Assembly: GCA_016205905.1 (NCBI GenBank)
Contig: JACQSP010000105.1
Span: 1 to 13,966 of the forward strand
Length of the DNA: 13,966 nt
From: Candidatus Woesearchaeota archaeon
GTDB taxonomy: Archaea > Nanobdellota > Nanobdellia > Woesearchaeales > DSVV01
Direction: 5' to 3'
Of this stretch, positions 1 through 6,375 are shown piece by piece. The notes beneath the pieces are model-generated. The model saw only the letters and a list, made by a program, of their open reading frames with translations, was not told the origin of the DNA and ran no database searches. The position numbers were made by a program, and so were the translations under genes. The number at the start of each line of letters is the position of its first letter. Position 1 is the stretch's first letter.

Positions 1-14
1 AAAATTCATTTAGA

Positions 15-83
15 GTATGACTCACGAAGGTGACAGGGGGACTTGCCCCATACGGGGATGTCACCTCTGCGAAACTTTCATAC
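15..83. other. Nested inverted repeat, possible structured RNA or terminator
   Basis: The stretch folds on itself: GTATGA (15-20) pairs with TCATAC (78-83), and GGTGACA (29-35) pairs perfectly with TGTCACC (59-65). Inside, the run CCCC (46-49) can pair either with GGGG upstream (36-40) or with GGGG downstream (54-57), so two small hairpins exclude each other. It is much more GC-rich than its surroundings. It lies about 50 nt beyond the stop of the minus-strand HIT gene, so it could act as that gene's 3' structure, be a small RNA, or be part of a mobile palindrome. No known RNA family was recognised. Confidence 0.45.
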
Positions 84-135
84 GTAATTTTGAAGATGCT
101 AAACAAATACAAGTTTAGTTTAATCTTGATTTAAT

Positions 136-1398
136 TTAGTATAATAAATCCACTAATCTGTTTGAATGCTTGTGTGATTCTGCTTGCTCTTCATCATTAT
201 CTGCATTATCTTCATCGTTATTATCTTCTTTGTCTTGCTTATGTTCAGCATTGTCATTATTAGGTTTATTGTTTTTATTAGTCGTGTTTTGTTGATTATT
301 TTTTTGTTCATTGTTTTTATGGGCATCTTTTTTATCTGTATCTGATGTTTGTTCTTTGGATAATTGTTGTTCCCTCAACAAAACCTCTTTTCTTAGCTCT
401 GTTAAATCAACATCACCAAAGGTTTCTTTTAATTCTGGTATCTCTTCCATTTTTTGCTTTAGAAGACTGATATTATTAATTAGCATTGATTTAAGGACAG
501 GATTTTTGTCGAGAACATCAAACAAATAATAATTTGTCTGCTGCGTTTCTTCACTCTCTTCTTTTTCCTCTGAGATTGTTTCATCTCCTTTTCCTTCTGC
601 AGTAGTTTTTGCAAATGATTCCATGCCTAATTTTGAATTATCATCTGGTTCTGGCGAAGCATCTTCTAATTTAGGAGCGTTAAATTCAGCATCAATTGCT
701 TTCACCATTTTTTTACCAGTTACAGTTTCAATAATATCATCCACGTCAATATTTGCAAACAATTCCTTGAGCTGCGGATTTTGTGGTATCATTTGTTTGA
801 ATTGAGCAGGATTTTTGATAATGGCTTGTTTTAGCTGAGGATTCATATCTATAATCTTGATAAGCTCTTCTTTAGAATATGCCAAACTCGGCGCAGATTT
901 TCCCTGCAAAGGAAACCTTGCATAAACCTCTTTCATCATTTTTGGCAGATTATATTTAAGAATCTTAAATGCTTCTTCTTCTTTTCCTTGGTCAACTGTT
1001 ATCTTTTCATATTCAAACACAGAAAGCCCGTCATTTTCTTCTCTTGGAATAATGTGCAGCATAAAATGCTGAGATTGTTGGCCAGCAGCAGCGCCGTTTG
1101 CAATAAAGATTGTATCGCCAAAAACCAGCATTCCCTCTTTTACCGCTTTACTTAACTGCTTAACTTTCACAGCAAGAGATTCAAATGTTTGTGGCGGGAT
1201 TAACGGAAGAATAGGATAATGCTCTTTTGGCATTACTAACAAATGTCCTTTGTTTGCAGGGTTAATATCAAGAATAGCAGTAATTACTTCATCATCATAC
1301 ACAACCTTTGAAGGTATTTCTCCCTTAATAATCTTGCAGAAAGGGCATTGCGCCTTCTGCGCTTCTAATGCCTGTTGTTGTTCTGATGTAAGCTGCAT
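136..1398 (-). CDS. HIT-family protein with catalytic-site substitution and long acidic C-terminal tail
   Basis: Residues about 15-165 are a HIT (histidine triad) nucleotide-binding domain: a CPFC pair (C18, C21), the conserved GHLLVMPKEHY segment (51-61) and the triad region QHFMLHIIPR (110-119). HIT proteins normally hydrolyse or transfer nucleoside monophosphates through the middle His of H-x-H-x-H. Here the motif reads H111-F-M113-L-H115, so the nucleophile position is Met; the codon is a clear ATG. Either the enzyme is inactive and binds nucleotides only, or it works differently. Beyond the domain come two similar helical modules (about 181-222 and 294-335), an acidic linker between them, and a tail very rich in Asn, Lys, Asp and Glu (350-412), probably disordered. 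At 420 aa it is roughly three times a usual HIT protein. The ATG at 1398 sits about 28 nt from a TATA box on the minus strand, which suggests a leaderless transcript. Confidence 0.85.
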   Translation of the reverse strand: MQLTSEQQQALEAQKAQCPFCKIIKGEIPSKVVYDDEVITAILDINPANKGHLLVMPKEHYPILPLIPPQTFESLAVKVKQLSKAVKEGMLVFGDTIFIANGAAAGQQSQHFMLHIIPREENDGLSVFEYEKITVDQGKEEEAFKILKYNLPKMMKEVYARFPLQGKSAPSLAYSKEELIKIIDMNPQLKQAIIKNPAQFKQMIPQNPQLKELFANIDVDDIIETVTGKKMVKAIDAEFNAPKLEDASPEPDDNSKLGMESFAKTTAEGKGDETISEEKEESEETQQTNYYLFDVLDKNPVLKSMLINNISLLKQKMEEIPELKETFGDVDLTELRKEVLLREQQLSKEQTSDTDKKDAHKNNEQKNNQQNTTNKNNKPNNDNAEHKQDKEDNNDEDNADNDEEQAESHKHSNRLVDLLY

Positions 1399-1420
1399 AA
1401 ATTGTTTTAATTTAATATAA

Positions 1421-1430
1421 TTTATATAAT
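1421..1430 (-). promoter_or_regulatory. TATA box for HIT gene
   Basis: On the minus strand this reads ATTATATAAA, a good archaeal TATA box. Its centre is about 28 nt from the ATG at 1398, so transcription probably begins at or next to the start codon. Confidence 0.55.
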
Positions 1431-1532
1431 TTCTGGTGCAAATACGTAGAAGATATGAAACATTCGTTTATTTAATTTTTAGAGGCTATACTTTTCATTA
1501 TATGTTATACTCAAATTGAAGTTATCAAAAGC

Positions 1533-1540
1533 TTTATATA
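1533..1540 (+). promoter_or_regulatory. TATA box for small membrane protein
   Basis: TTTATATA centred about 26 nt before the ATG at 1563. This is the spacing expected for a leaderless archaeal mRNA; no Shine-Dalgarno motif lies between. Confidence 0.6.
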
Positions 1541-1562
1541 AATAAATAGTTTAAGAGATATT

Positions 1563-1973
1563 ATGAATTGGAAAAAGATTGTGTTGTTCATCTTGTTTCT
1601 CGTAATCGGTACGTTTGTATTTGGAGTGATTACAGTAGTTTCCAATTATATCTCTTTATTTTTACCCCTTTTTTTCATTGCTTATGTAATCTTTCTTGTT
1701 TTAATCTTGAAAGAATATTCAAATAAGAAAATAATAATTATCTTGCTTATTTTTATTATTTATTTCTTAATTATGACCCTAAAATTCCCTGAATGCAGTA
1801 GTTGGGGATATTTTGGATCGAAAACGAAAGATTGTACTTGTATTGGGATAGAGAAACGCTCTTGGATGATTATGGATGCATCTTGGAGTCAATGTGTTGG
1901 TATTCCATTTAATTATGTGTGTAATAGATGGGACGTAAAAACTGGAGTTAAAGAAAAAATTCCTTGTGATTGA
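1563..1973 (+). CDS. Small membrane protein with cysteine-rich C-terminal domain
   Basis: A 136-aa protein of unknown function. Three hydrophobic helices fill the N-terminal half (about 5-27, 28-50 and 56-73). They are followed by a compact soluble domain of about 60 residues with six cysteines (C78, C91, C93, C111, C120, C135), including a KDCTCIG core and aromatic residues (W81, W101, W108, W123). Six cysteines outside a membrane segment suggest either disulphides in an extracytoplasmic domain or metal binding; the sequence does not decide. The hydrophobic N-terminus with lysines at 4-5 would place the N-terminus in the cytoplasm. It has its own TATA box and appears leaderless. The next gene also has its own TATA box, so the two need not be co-transcribed. 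Not recognised as a named family. Confidence 0.75.
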   Translation: MNWKKIVLFILFLVIGTFVFGVITVVSNYISLFLPLFFIAYVIFLVLILKEYSNKKIIIILLIFIIYFLIMTLKFPECSSWGYFGSKTKDCTCIGIEKRSWMIMDASWSQCVGIPFNYVCNRWDVKTGVKEKIPCD

Positions 1974-2031
1974 GTTAAGCAAAACAAAAATACAATTTTG
2001 GTTGAATTTTTGGATGGAGCAATCAAAAACC

Positions 2032-2039
2032 TTTATAAA
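2032..2039 (+). promoter_or_regulatory. TATA box that fixes the AAA+ ATPase start
   Basis: TTTATAAA centred about 28 nt before the ATG at 2064. It lies inside the extra codons that a longer TTG start at 1998 would need, so it argues that translation starts at 2064 on a leaderless mRNA. Confidence 0.6.
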
Positions 2040-2063
2040 GTTAGAGTATTTTTCCTTCTGCCT

Positions 2064-3167
2064 ATGAATAGTAGAATATCAGAAGAACTAAAACCAAAAC
2101 TTTTGGAAAAGAAAGATATTTTTCCTGACATACTTGGCCAGACAGAAGTAAAATACCAGTTAAAATCTGCTTTGATGTGCGGGAGACACATTGTCATTGT
2201 AGGTCCGCCTGGCATTGGCAAGACAACATTAGCTAAAAGCGTAGCAAAATTATTGCCTGAGATAAAGGTAAATAACTGTGGATATAATTGCCTGCCATCT
2301 AGACCATTATGCCCTTGCTGTAAAGCTGAAGCAATAGCTAAATCAATAGGTAAAAGAGATGCTAAAGGAAAAAGTAATGAAAAAAATACTGAAAATTTGA
2401 AAACAATCACTGGAGCGCAGCGTTTTATAAGGGTTCAGGGCAGTCCTGACCTAACCGTGGAAGATCTTATTGGAGATATTGACCCCATCAAAGCAATCAA
2501 ATTTGGCGCCTTGTCAATAGAGGCATTTACACCTGGCAAGATATTTAAGGCAAATAATGGCATTTTATTCTTCGACGAGCTAAACAGATGCCCTGAAAAA
2601 TTACAAAATGCATTATTACAGGTATTAGAAGAAAAAAAAGCAACAATCGGCAGTTATGATGTTGATATTGAGACTGATTTTGTGCTTATAGCAACCATGA
2701 ATCCGCAGGATTCATCAACCGAAAAATTAAGTAATGTACTTCTGGACAGGTTTGATGTAGTTTACATGGATTATCCTGAAACAGTTGAAATAGAAAAAAT
2801 GATTGTCAAATGCAAAGGTGTTGATTTAGGTGTTAATTTTCCAGAGAATTTACTGCATTATTCAGTGGCATTTGTTCATGAGTTAAGAAACAATGATAAT
2901 CTTGAGCAAAAACCGAGCGTAAGAGCTACTTTAGGCTTATATGAAAGGGCACAGGCAAATGCAAAAATAAAAGGAAACAAAATTGTTTCTTTCGAAGACA
3001 TAAAAGAAGCCATATTTTCTGTTATTTCACATAGGATTAAGCTCAAGCCTTCAATAAAATATCTTCAGGACCCAACAAAGTTTATTGATGAAGAGTTCAA
3101 AAAATTCTTAGAGGAAAATCCTGGCTTTTCTTCCGATAAAGAGAAGAGAAGCGAGGTGAAGGGGTAG
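2064..3167 (+). CDS. MoxR/ChlI-type AAA+ ATPase with Cys-rich insertion
   Basis: A 367-aa AAA+ ATPase of the MoxR / magnesium-chelatase-I class, which remodel protein partners with a VWA-domain protein. Motifs from the 2064 start: Walker A GPPGIGKT (47-54), Walker B ILFFDE (167-172), sensor 1 in ATMNPQ (N213), the arginine finger in LLDRFD (R229), and a sensor-2-like KPSVRATLG segment near the C-terminus. Between Walker A and B sits an insertion with five cysteines (C72, C76, C83, C85, C86), a likely metal-binding loop. The frame is open back to a TTG at 1998, but a TATA box at 2032-2039 and the start of homologous-looking sequence favour ATG 2064. The VWA gene follows, supporting an ATPase-VWA chaperone pair. 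No porphyrin, cobalt or other chelatase genes are nearby, so the client is unknown. The stop codon lies in the unusual frame junction described under the VWA gene. Confidence 0.85.
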   Translation: MNSRISEELKPKLLEKKDIFPDILGQTEVKYQLKSALMCGRHIVIVGPPGIGKTTLAKSVAKLLPEIKVNNCGYNCLPSRPLCPCCKAEAIAKSIGKRDAKGKSNEKNTENLKTITGAQRFIRVQGSPDLTVEDLIGDIDPIKAIKFGALSIEAFTPGKIFKANNGILFFDELNRCPEKLQNALLQVLEEKKATIGSYDVDIETDFVLIATMNPQDSSTEKLSNVLLDRFDVVYMDYPETVEIEKMIVKCKGVDLGVNFPENLLHYSVAFVHELRNNDNLEQKPSVRATLGLYERAQANAKIKGNKIVSFEDIKEAIFSVISHRIKLKPSIKYLQDPTKFIDEEFKKFLEENPGFSSDKEKRSEVKG

Positions 3168-3168
3168 C
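3153..3168 (+). promoter_or_regulatory. Shine-Dalgarno-like motif next to the ATPase stop; possible +1 frameshift or atypical start site
   Basis: GAGGTGA (3153-3159), close to a perfect Shine-Dalgarno sequence, precedes GGGG-TAG-C. Skipping the T of the TAG stop (3165) would put the ribosome into the VWA frame, which is open from here to the VWA domain. The order SD-like motif, short spacer, stop codon, C resembles the logic of the bacterial prfB +1 frameshift. No ATG, GTG or TTG lies at the expected spacing in the VWA frame. A one-base sequence error would explain it equally well. Confidence 0.35.
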
Positions 3169-3300
3169 GAAACCTCCAGATTTGATCAGCAGGAAGCAGA
3201 AAAGTATAGTGGTGATGAACTCAAAGATAATAAAAAGTCTGAAAAGAAACGAATAAAAGAATTCTCATTATTAGATGGTAAGCAAAAGACAACGAAAGGA

Positions 3301-4401
3301 ATGAGCGAGCTAATGCATTCTTTGGCAGAAGATGATAAAAAAACAATAGATAACGGAAAAATAATTATGACATGCCTTGATCAGGGCATTAAAAGTTTTA
3401 CACCTGATTTAATGTTTGAAAAATTTGTAGATGATTATAAGTTAGCTAAACAGATTTATGGAGAATCATTAGTGAGCTATCTTAGCGGCTATGACCCTAA
3501 ATATATTGAGAAAAATATTAAGATACCTGAATTCCAGAGAGAACTGCAAAAAAAGATAAAGGAAAAAATGATTGACTTAAAGGCAGAAGGATTCATAGAC
3601 AAGAATCAAACAATATCTGAGAAAGGCATTGATCTTGCAGGGCTTGTTCTTTACACAGAGGAAATTGACAATCTGATGCCAAAGGGTATTCTCGGCGAGA
3701 AATTTCATAAAAAGAATTATATTTATGGCGATAAGACTGATATAAAAACATTCAAAAGAACAGACCGGTATAGAGATTTGGCATTAAGAAACTCTATTAA
3801 AACATCGATAAGGCGTGGACATGGCACTTTGAGAGTTGAAGATTTGAAAAGTTTTAGCCGAGAATCAAAAGGCCAGATATATTTAGTGTATGCATTGGAC
3901 AGCAGCGGAAGCATGAAAGGAGACAAAATTTCAATGTGCAAAAAAGCAGGCGTTGCTCTGGCATTTAAGGCAATAGAAGAAAAAGATAAAGTTGGATTGA
4001 TTGTTTTTGGCAAGGAAGTTAAACAATTAGTTATGCCGACAGATGATTTTATGATGCTGTTGAGAGAAATCACATCTATTAATGCATCCTCTGAAACAAA
4101 TTTGACGTCAACAATAAAAACATCAATAGAAATGTTTCCTGCGCTGGATGTAACAAAGCATTTAATTATTTTGACAGATGCGCTTCCAACAACAGGCAAG
4201 GATCCTGAAGCGGAAACAATAAATGCAGTCAATTTAGCAGTAAGCAATGGAATCACTATTTCAGTAATAGGAGTTAATCTTGATAAAAAAGGTGAAAAAC
4301 TGGCAAAGAAGATTGTTGAGTTAGGCAAAGGAAAGTTATATGTTGTCAAAGATGCCAAAAATGTAGATAAGATTATTCTTGAGGATTATTATAGCATTTG
4401 A
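3301..4401 (+). CDS. VWA-domain (MIDAS) protein, partner of the AAA+ ATPase
   Basis: From the first ATG the protein has 366 aa: a mostly helical N-terminal region (1-185) and a von Willebrand factor A domain (about 190-366). The metal-ion-dependent adhesion site is complete: D200-S-S-G-S204, the Thr pair in ETNLTS (T266/T269), and D293 in LTDALPTTG. VWA proteins of this sort work with MoxR/ChlI ATPases to insert metals or assemble complexes. The start is uncertain. The frame is open 5' from 3160 to 3300 and encodes a charged, linker-like stretch of about 47 codons with no ATG, GTG or TTG, while the ATG at 3301 has only GGA directly abutting it. The true product may therefore begin upstream at an atypical start, or be joined to the ATPase by a +1 frameshift into a ChlD-like fusion of about 780 aa. 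Confidence 0.85.
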   Translation: MSELMHSLAEDDKKTIDNGKIIMTCLDQGIKSFTPDLMFEKFVDDYKLAKQIYGESLVSYLSGYDPKYIEKNIKIPEFQRELQKKIKEKMIDLKAEGFIDKNQTISEKGIDLAGLVLYTEEIDNLMPKGILGEKFHKKNYIYGDKTDIKTFKRTDRYRDLALRNSIKTSIRRGHGTLRVEDLKSFSRESKGQIYLVYALDSSGSMKGDKISMCKKAGVALAFKAIEEKDKVGLIVFGKEVKQLVMPTDDFMMLLREITSINASSETNLTSTIKTSIEMFPALDVTKHLIILTDALPTTGKDPEAETINAVNLAVSNGITISVIGVNLDKKGEKLAKKIVELGKGKLYVVKDAKNVDKIILEDYYSI

Positions 4402-4422
4402 TTAAGATATTCATCTATGTCT

Positions 4423-4457
4423 CATTCTATCAATATAAGCTATATTTGGTTAGAATG
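4423..4457 (+). terminator. Hairpin downstream of the VWA gene, possible terminator
   Basis: CATTCTA (4423-4429) pairs perfectly with TAGAATG (4451-4457), and inside it AATATA (4432-4437) pairs with TATATT (4441-4446) around a 3-nt loop. A short T run follows. It sits 22 nt after the VWA stop and before the promoter of the next gene. Archaeal termination depends mainly on T runs, so the role is inferred. Confidence 0.4.
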
Positions 4458-4483
4458 TTTAAGATTAGCAGTTTTAATGATAA

Positions 4484-4494
4484 AATATTTAAAA
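4484..4494 (+). promoter_or_regulatory. Probable TATA box for M50-like gene
   Basis: AATATTTAAAA-type A/T box centred about 27 nt upstream of the ATG at 4516. A weak AGGAAT directly precedes the ATG but is too close to be a good ribosome-binding site. Confidence 0.45.
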
Positions 4495-4515
4495 CACCGA
4501 TTCTAAGATAGGAAT

Positions 4516-5253
4516 ATGCTTCAATTTTGGTGGAAATTAAAACGGCATTTGACGTGGAAAACATCTGAAATAAGAGATCTTCTTATAACAATATTAGCTG
4601 TAGCGTTTATCTTTGCTTATGATGACAAACAGCCAGTGTTTCACTTTAATTATTGGCTGTTTAATTTTTTCAAACATATATTGATAGTTGGCTTAGGTGT
4701 GTTAATTTATGATTTAGGCCATAAAGTTTCTTCGATTTTTATGAATTTAACATCTGAATACAGAATGTGGTCAGTTGGATTGATAATTGGTGTTATTATA
4801 ACTATACTTTCTAAAGGCAAGATTTATTTGATTCTTCCAGGCGGTATCATCTTCCATCATTGGACTGTGATGAGATTAGGGCACTTTAGGTATGGACTTA
4901 ATTATTTTACAACTGGCTTGCTAGCAGCAATGGGGCCTGTATTTTTATTGTTATTTGCGACATTTTTTAAGACAATAGCATTGTTTGGTTTAAGCACTGA
5001 TTTATTTAATCGTATAACTTTTATTTTCCTATATTTTGCAATCTTTGCAATGCTTCCTTTCCCCAGACATGACGGCGCGCATCTGTACTTTGCCAACAGA
5101 AATTGGTATGTAATCTTTTTGTTTTTTTTAATAGGATATATCTTCCTCTACAAATTGCATTTTTATTCATTAATATTCGCAGCATTGATAGGATTGGTTG
5201 TGTGGCTGATTTATTATATCACATTTGAAGAATCAGCGTGGACATTTGGATAA
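4516..5253 (+). CDS. M50 (site-2 protease-like) membrane protein with degenerate zinc site
   Basis: A 245-aa polytopic membrane protein. The order of motifs matches archaeal M50 intramembrane metalloproteases: an N-terminal SEIRDLL segment (17-23), a helix carrying the HExxH position, a glycine-proline helix (AAMGPVF, 138-143) and the third motif LPFPRHDG (180-187), whose Asp (D186) is normally the third zinc ligand. The HExxH position, however, reads Y65-D-L-G-H69: first His is Tyr, catalytic Glu is Asp, and only the last His remains. The codons are unambiguous (TAT GAT TTA GGC CAT). It is therefore probably a catalytically weak or dead relative that binds or chaperones membrane proteins, like iRhoms among rhomboids. 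Six or more hydrophobic helices are visible. An A/T box places it under its own promoter, after the VWA gene. Confidence 0.7.
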   Translation: MLQFWWKLKRHLTWKTSEIRDLLITILAVAFIFAYDDKQPVFHFNYWLFNFFKHILIVGLGVLIYDLGHKVSSIFMNLTSEYRMWSVGLIIGVIITILSKGKIYLILPGGIIFHHWTVMRLGHFRYGLNYFTTGLLAAMGPVFLLLFATFFKTIALFGLSTDLFNRITFIFLYFAIFAMLPFPRHDGAHLYFANRNWYVIFLFFLIGYIFLYKLHFYSLIFAALIGLVVWLIYYITFEESAWTFG

Positions 5254-5296
5254 CGTATAGTTATCAAAAATCGCAAAATAAATATTTAAAAAAACA

Positions 5297-5677
5297 ATGA
5301 AATGGTTCTGGAAGTTCGTGTATATCTTTTGGCCTAGTGTGCTTCGCACATATGAAATATTTTTCCATCATCATCGACAGGATTTTTTGATTGGGCGCTT
5401 AATTTCGCAAAAAAATGCGGAAGATTTAAAAAGTCATTTAGCCAAACACGATTTTGAACGTGCAATTATCGCGCTCAAAGATCCCAAAGAAATTTTGAAT
5501 ATGCGAAAAAGGGAGGGCAAAGAATTTCAATATCATATCCGCTTGTTTAACGACGGCGAGATACGCGCCCACTATGAATATGCTCCAGAAGCACATCCGA
5601 TCACCCATTGTTTCAATGTCTGTCAAGAAGCAAAAAAGGAATATTTTAAAGAACTACTAAATGGATATTTGGAGTAG
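5297..5677 (+). CDS. Hypothetical protein with atypical codon use
   Basis: A 126-aa protein not recognised as any family. The first 17 residues are aromatic and hydrophobic (several W and F), enough for a membrane-surface helix but not a clear signal peptide. The rest is charged and looks globular (helical 35-60, then a strand-like IRLFNDGEIRAHYEY at 81-95) with two cysteines (C105, C109) near a THCFNVC motif. Codon choice stands apart: arginine is often CGC or CGT and alanine GCG, while neighbours prefer AGA and GCA. This hints at recent acquisition, perhaps from a bacterium. An A/T box (about 5279-5290) lies too close to the ATG for a leaderless start, so either a promoter further upstream is used or it is co-transcribed with the M50-like gene 43 nt upstream. 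Confidence 0.65.
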   Translation: MKWFWKFVYIFWPSVLRTYEIFFHHHRQDFLIGRLISQKNAEDLKSHLAKHDFERAIIALKDPKEILNMRKREGKEFQYHIRLFNDGEIRAHYEYAPEAHPITHCFNVCQEAKKEYFKELLNGYLE

Positions 5678-5723
5678 TTATTTTGCGACATTCGATAACA
5701 ACGTGAACATTGCCTGCGATAAG

Positions 5724-5731
5724 TTATAAAA
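5724..5731 (+). promoter_or_regulatory. TATA box for the first start of the membrane protein
   Basis: TTATAAAA centred about 28 nt before the ATG at 5756, which supports a leaderless mRNA for the longer form. Confidence 0.5.
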
Positions 5732-5755
5732 ACAAAATGTGTTGAATAGTAAAAA

Positions 5756-6136
5756 ATGTCAAAAAGGTTTATAAAAAATTGGTTTAATAATAATATGTTC
5801 AAGAACAAAAAAGCATCAGGTATAGGATTTTGGGATCCTTTGGAGAATTGGGCAGAAATACCTGCACTGCTTTTGCTGATTGTAGGTTTTATAATTGCCT
5901 TATGGTCAAGAAGTGCAGTTGTTACTTATATTATAATAACACTTTGCGGAATTATTGCAGGGAGAGGCATAAAAGTGAGGCAGTATGTCCATAAGATTGC
6001 ATATACAGTCGTTATTATTGCATTCTTGATTGGTTTTAGTTTAGGCAGTTTTTATGGAAAAACAAAGTTTATTCTGGTGTTGTTTATTATTGGATGTTAT
6101 ATTGGCTATGTTCTGCACAGCAAAGAATGGATATAG
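5756..6136 (+). CDS. Small multi-pass membrane protein with two possible starts
   Basis: A protein of 126 aa (from ATG 5756) or 113 aa (from the in-frame ATG 5795). Four hydrophobic helices are visible, at about 36-54, 55-68, 79-97 and 104-119, preceded by a conserved-looking amphipathic stretch FWDPLENWAEIPA (25-37). The function is unknown; the N-terminal motif looks like that of small membrane proteins seen in DPANN archaea, but I cannot name the family. Each start codon has its own TATA box about 24-28 nt upstream, so either or both could be used as leaderless starts. The residues between the starts are Lys/Asn-rich, so the shorter form, which begins just before the motif, may be the ancestral one. 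It is the last gene before a palindromic repeat element. Confidence 0.7.
   Translation: MSKRFIKNWFNNNMFKNKKASGIGFWDPLENWAEIPALLLLIVGFIIALWSRSAVVTYIIITLCGIIAGRGIKVRQYVHKIAYTVVIIAFLIGFSLGSFYGKTKFILVLFIIGCYIGYVLHSKEWI
5768..5775 (+). promoter_or_regulatory. Second TATA box, inside the gene, for start 5795
   Basis: TTTATAAA lies within the first codons of the longer form and is centred about 24 nt upstream of the in-frame ATG at 5795. It could drive a leaderless short form, but may be chance in AT-rich sequence. Confidence 0.35.
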
Positions 6137-6144
6137 AATAAGAA

Positions 6145-6358
6145 GTATTTGTTTAGCGGATTTCAATCTCCTCTTAACTTCTTTTTCTCGCTCCCAACTC
6201 GTTTGTGGGACGCAGTCCACGGTCACATGAAAAATAAAAAGAGGTGCTGGGTGTTAGGTGCTTGGTGCTAGTTACGATGAATTATCGCCGCTAGTACCTA
6301 ACACCCAGAACCTAGCACCTAGTTTTCATAGTGAGACGGGTGGCTGCGCCCAGGAACT
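6145..6358. repeat. Palindromic intergenic element, copy 1 (heptad-armed hairpin with terminal inverted repeats)
   Basis: Parts in order: a 13-base box GTATTTGTTTAGC (6145-6157); 49 bases; the palindromic box GGGACGCAGTCCAC (6207-6220); a CATGAA segment and an A-rich spacer; a 30-nt left arm of heptads GGTGCTG-GGTGTTA-GGTGCTT-GGTGCTA (6242-6271); an apex hairpin CGAT-GAATT-ATCG (6275-6287); and a 30-nt right arm of matching heptads (6291-6320). Outside the arms, 6201-6233 and 6323-6357 are imperfect inverted copies of each other, sharing TGGG, CGCAG and ATGAAAA. The element fills most of the gap between convergent genes. The boxes recur with identical spacing at 13703. No coding sequence is inside. 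A MITE-like element or structured RNA are both possible. Confidence 0.8.
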
Positions 6359-6375
6359 AAAAAATAATAAAAAAA
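6355..6375 (-). terminator. T-rich terminator of the response regulator gene
   Basis: On the minus strand, directly after the stop codon, runs of six to seven T separated by ATTA appear. This is the usual form of an archaeal terminator. Confidence 0.5.

Noticed and set aside
1998..2063. TTG start giving a longer AAA+ ATPase
   Set aside because: A TATA box lies within these codons at leaderless distance from ATG 2064, and the extra residues do not look like a domain.
3723..4358. 211-codon open frame antisense to the VWA gene
   Set aside because: The sense strand carries a full MIDAS; the antisense product looks like low-complexity shadow translation.
2064..4401. Magnesium or cobalt chelatase identity
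   Set aside because: The ATPase-VWA pair is shared by MoxR systems, and no tetrapyrrole genes or large chelatase subunit are in the window.
6242..6320. Heptad repeats as a CRISPR array
   Set aside because: Units are 7 bases with no spacers, and they form the two arms of one palindrome.
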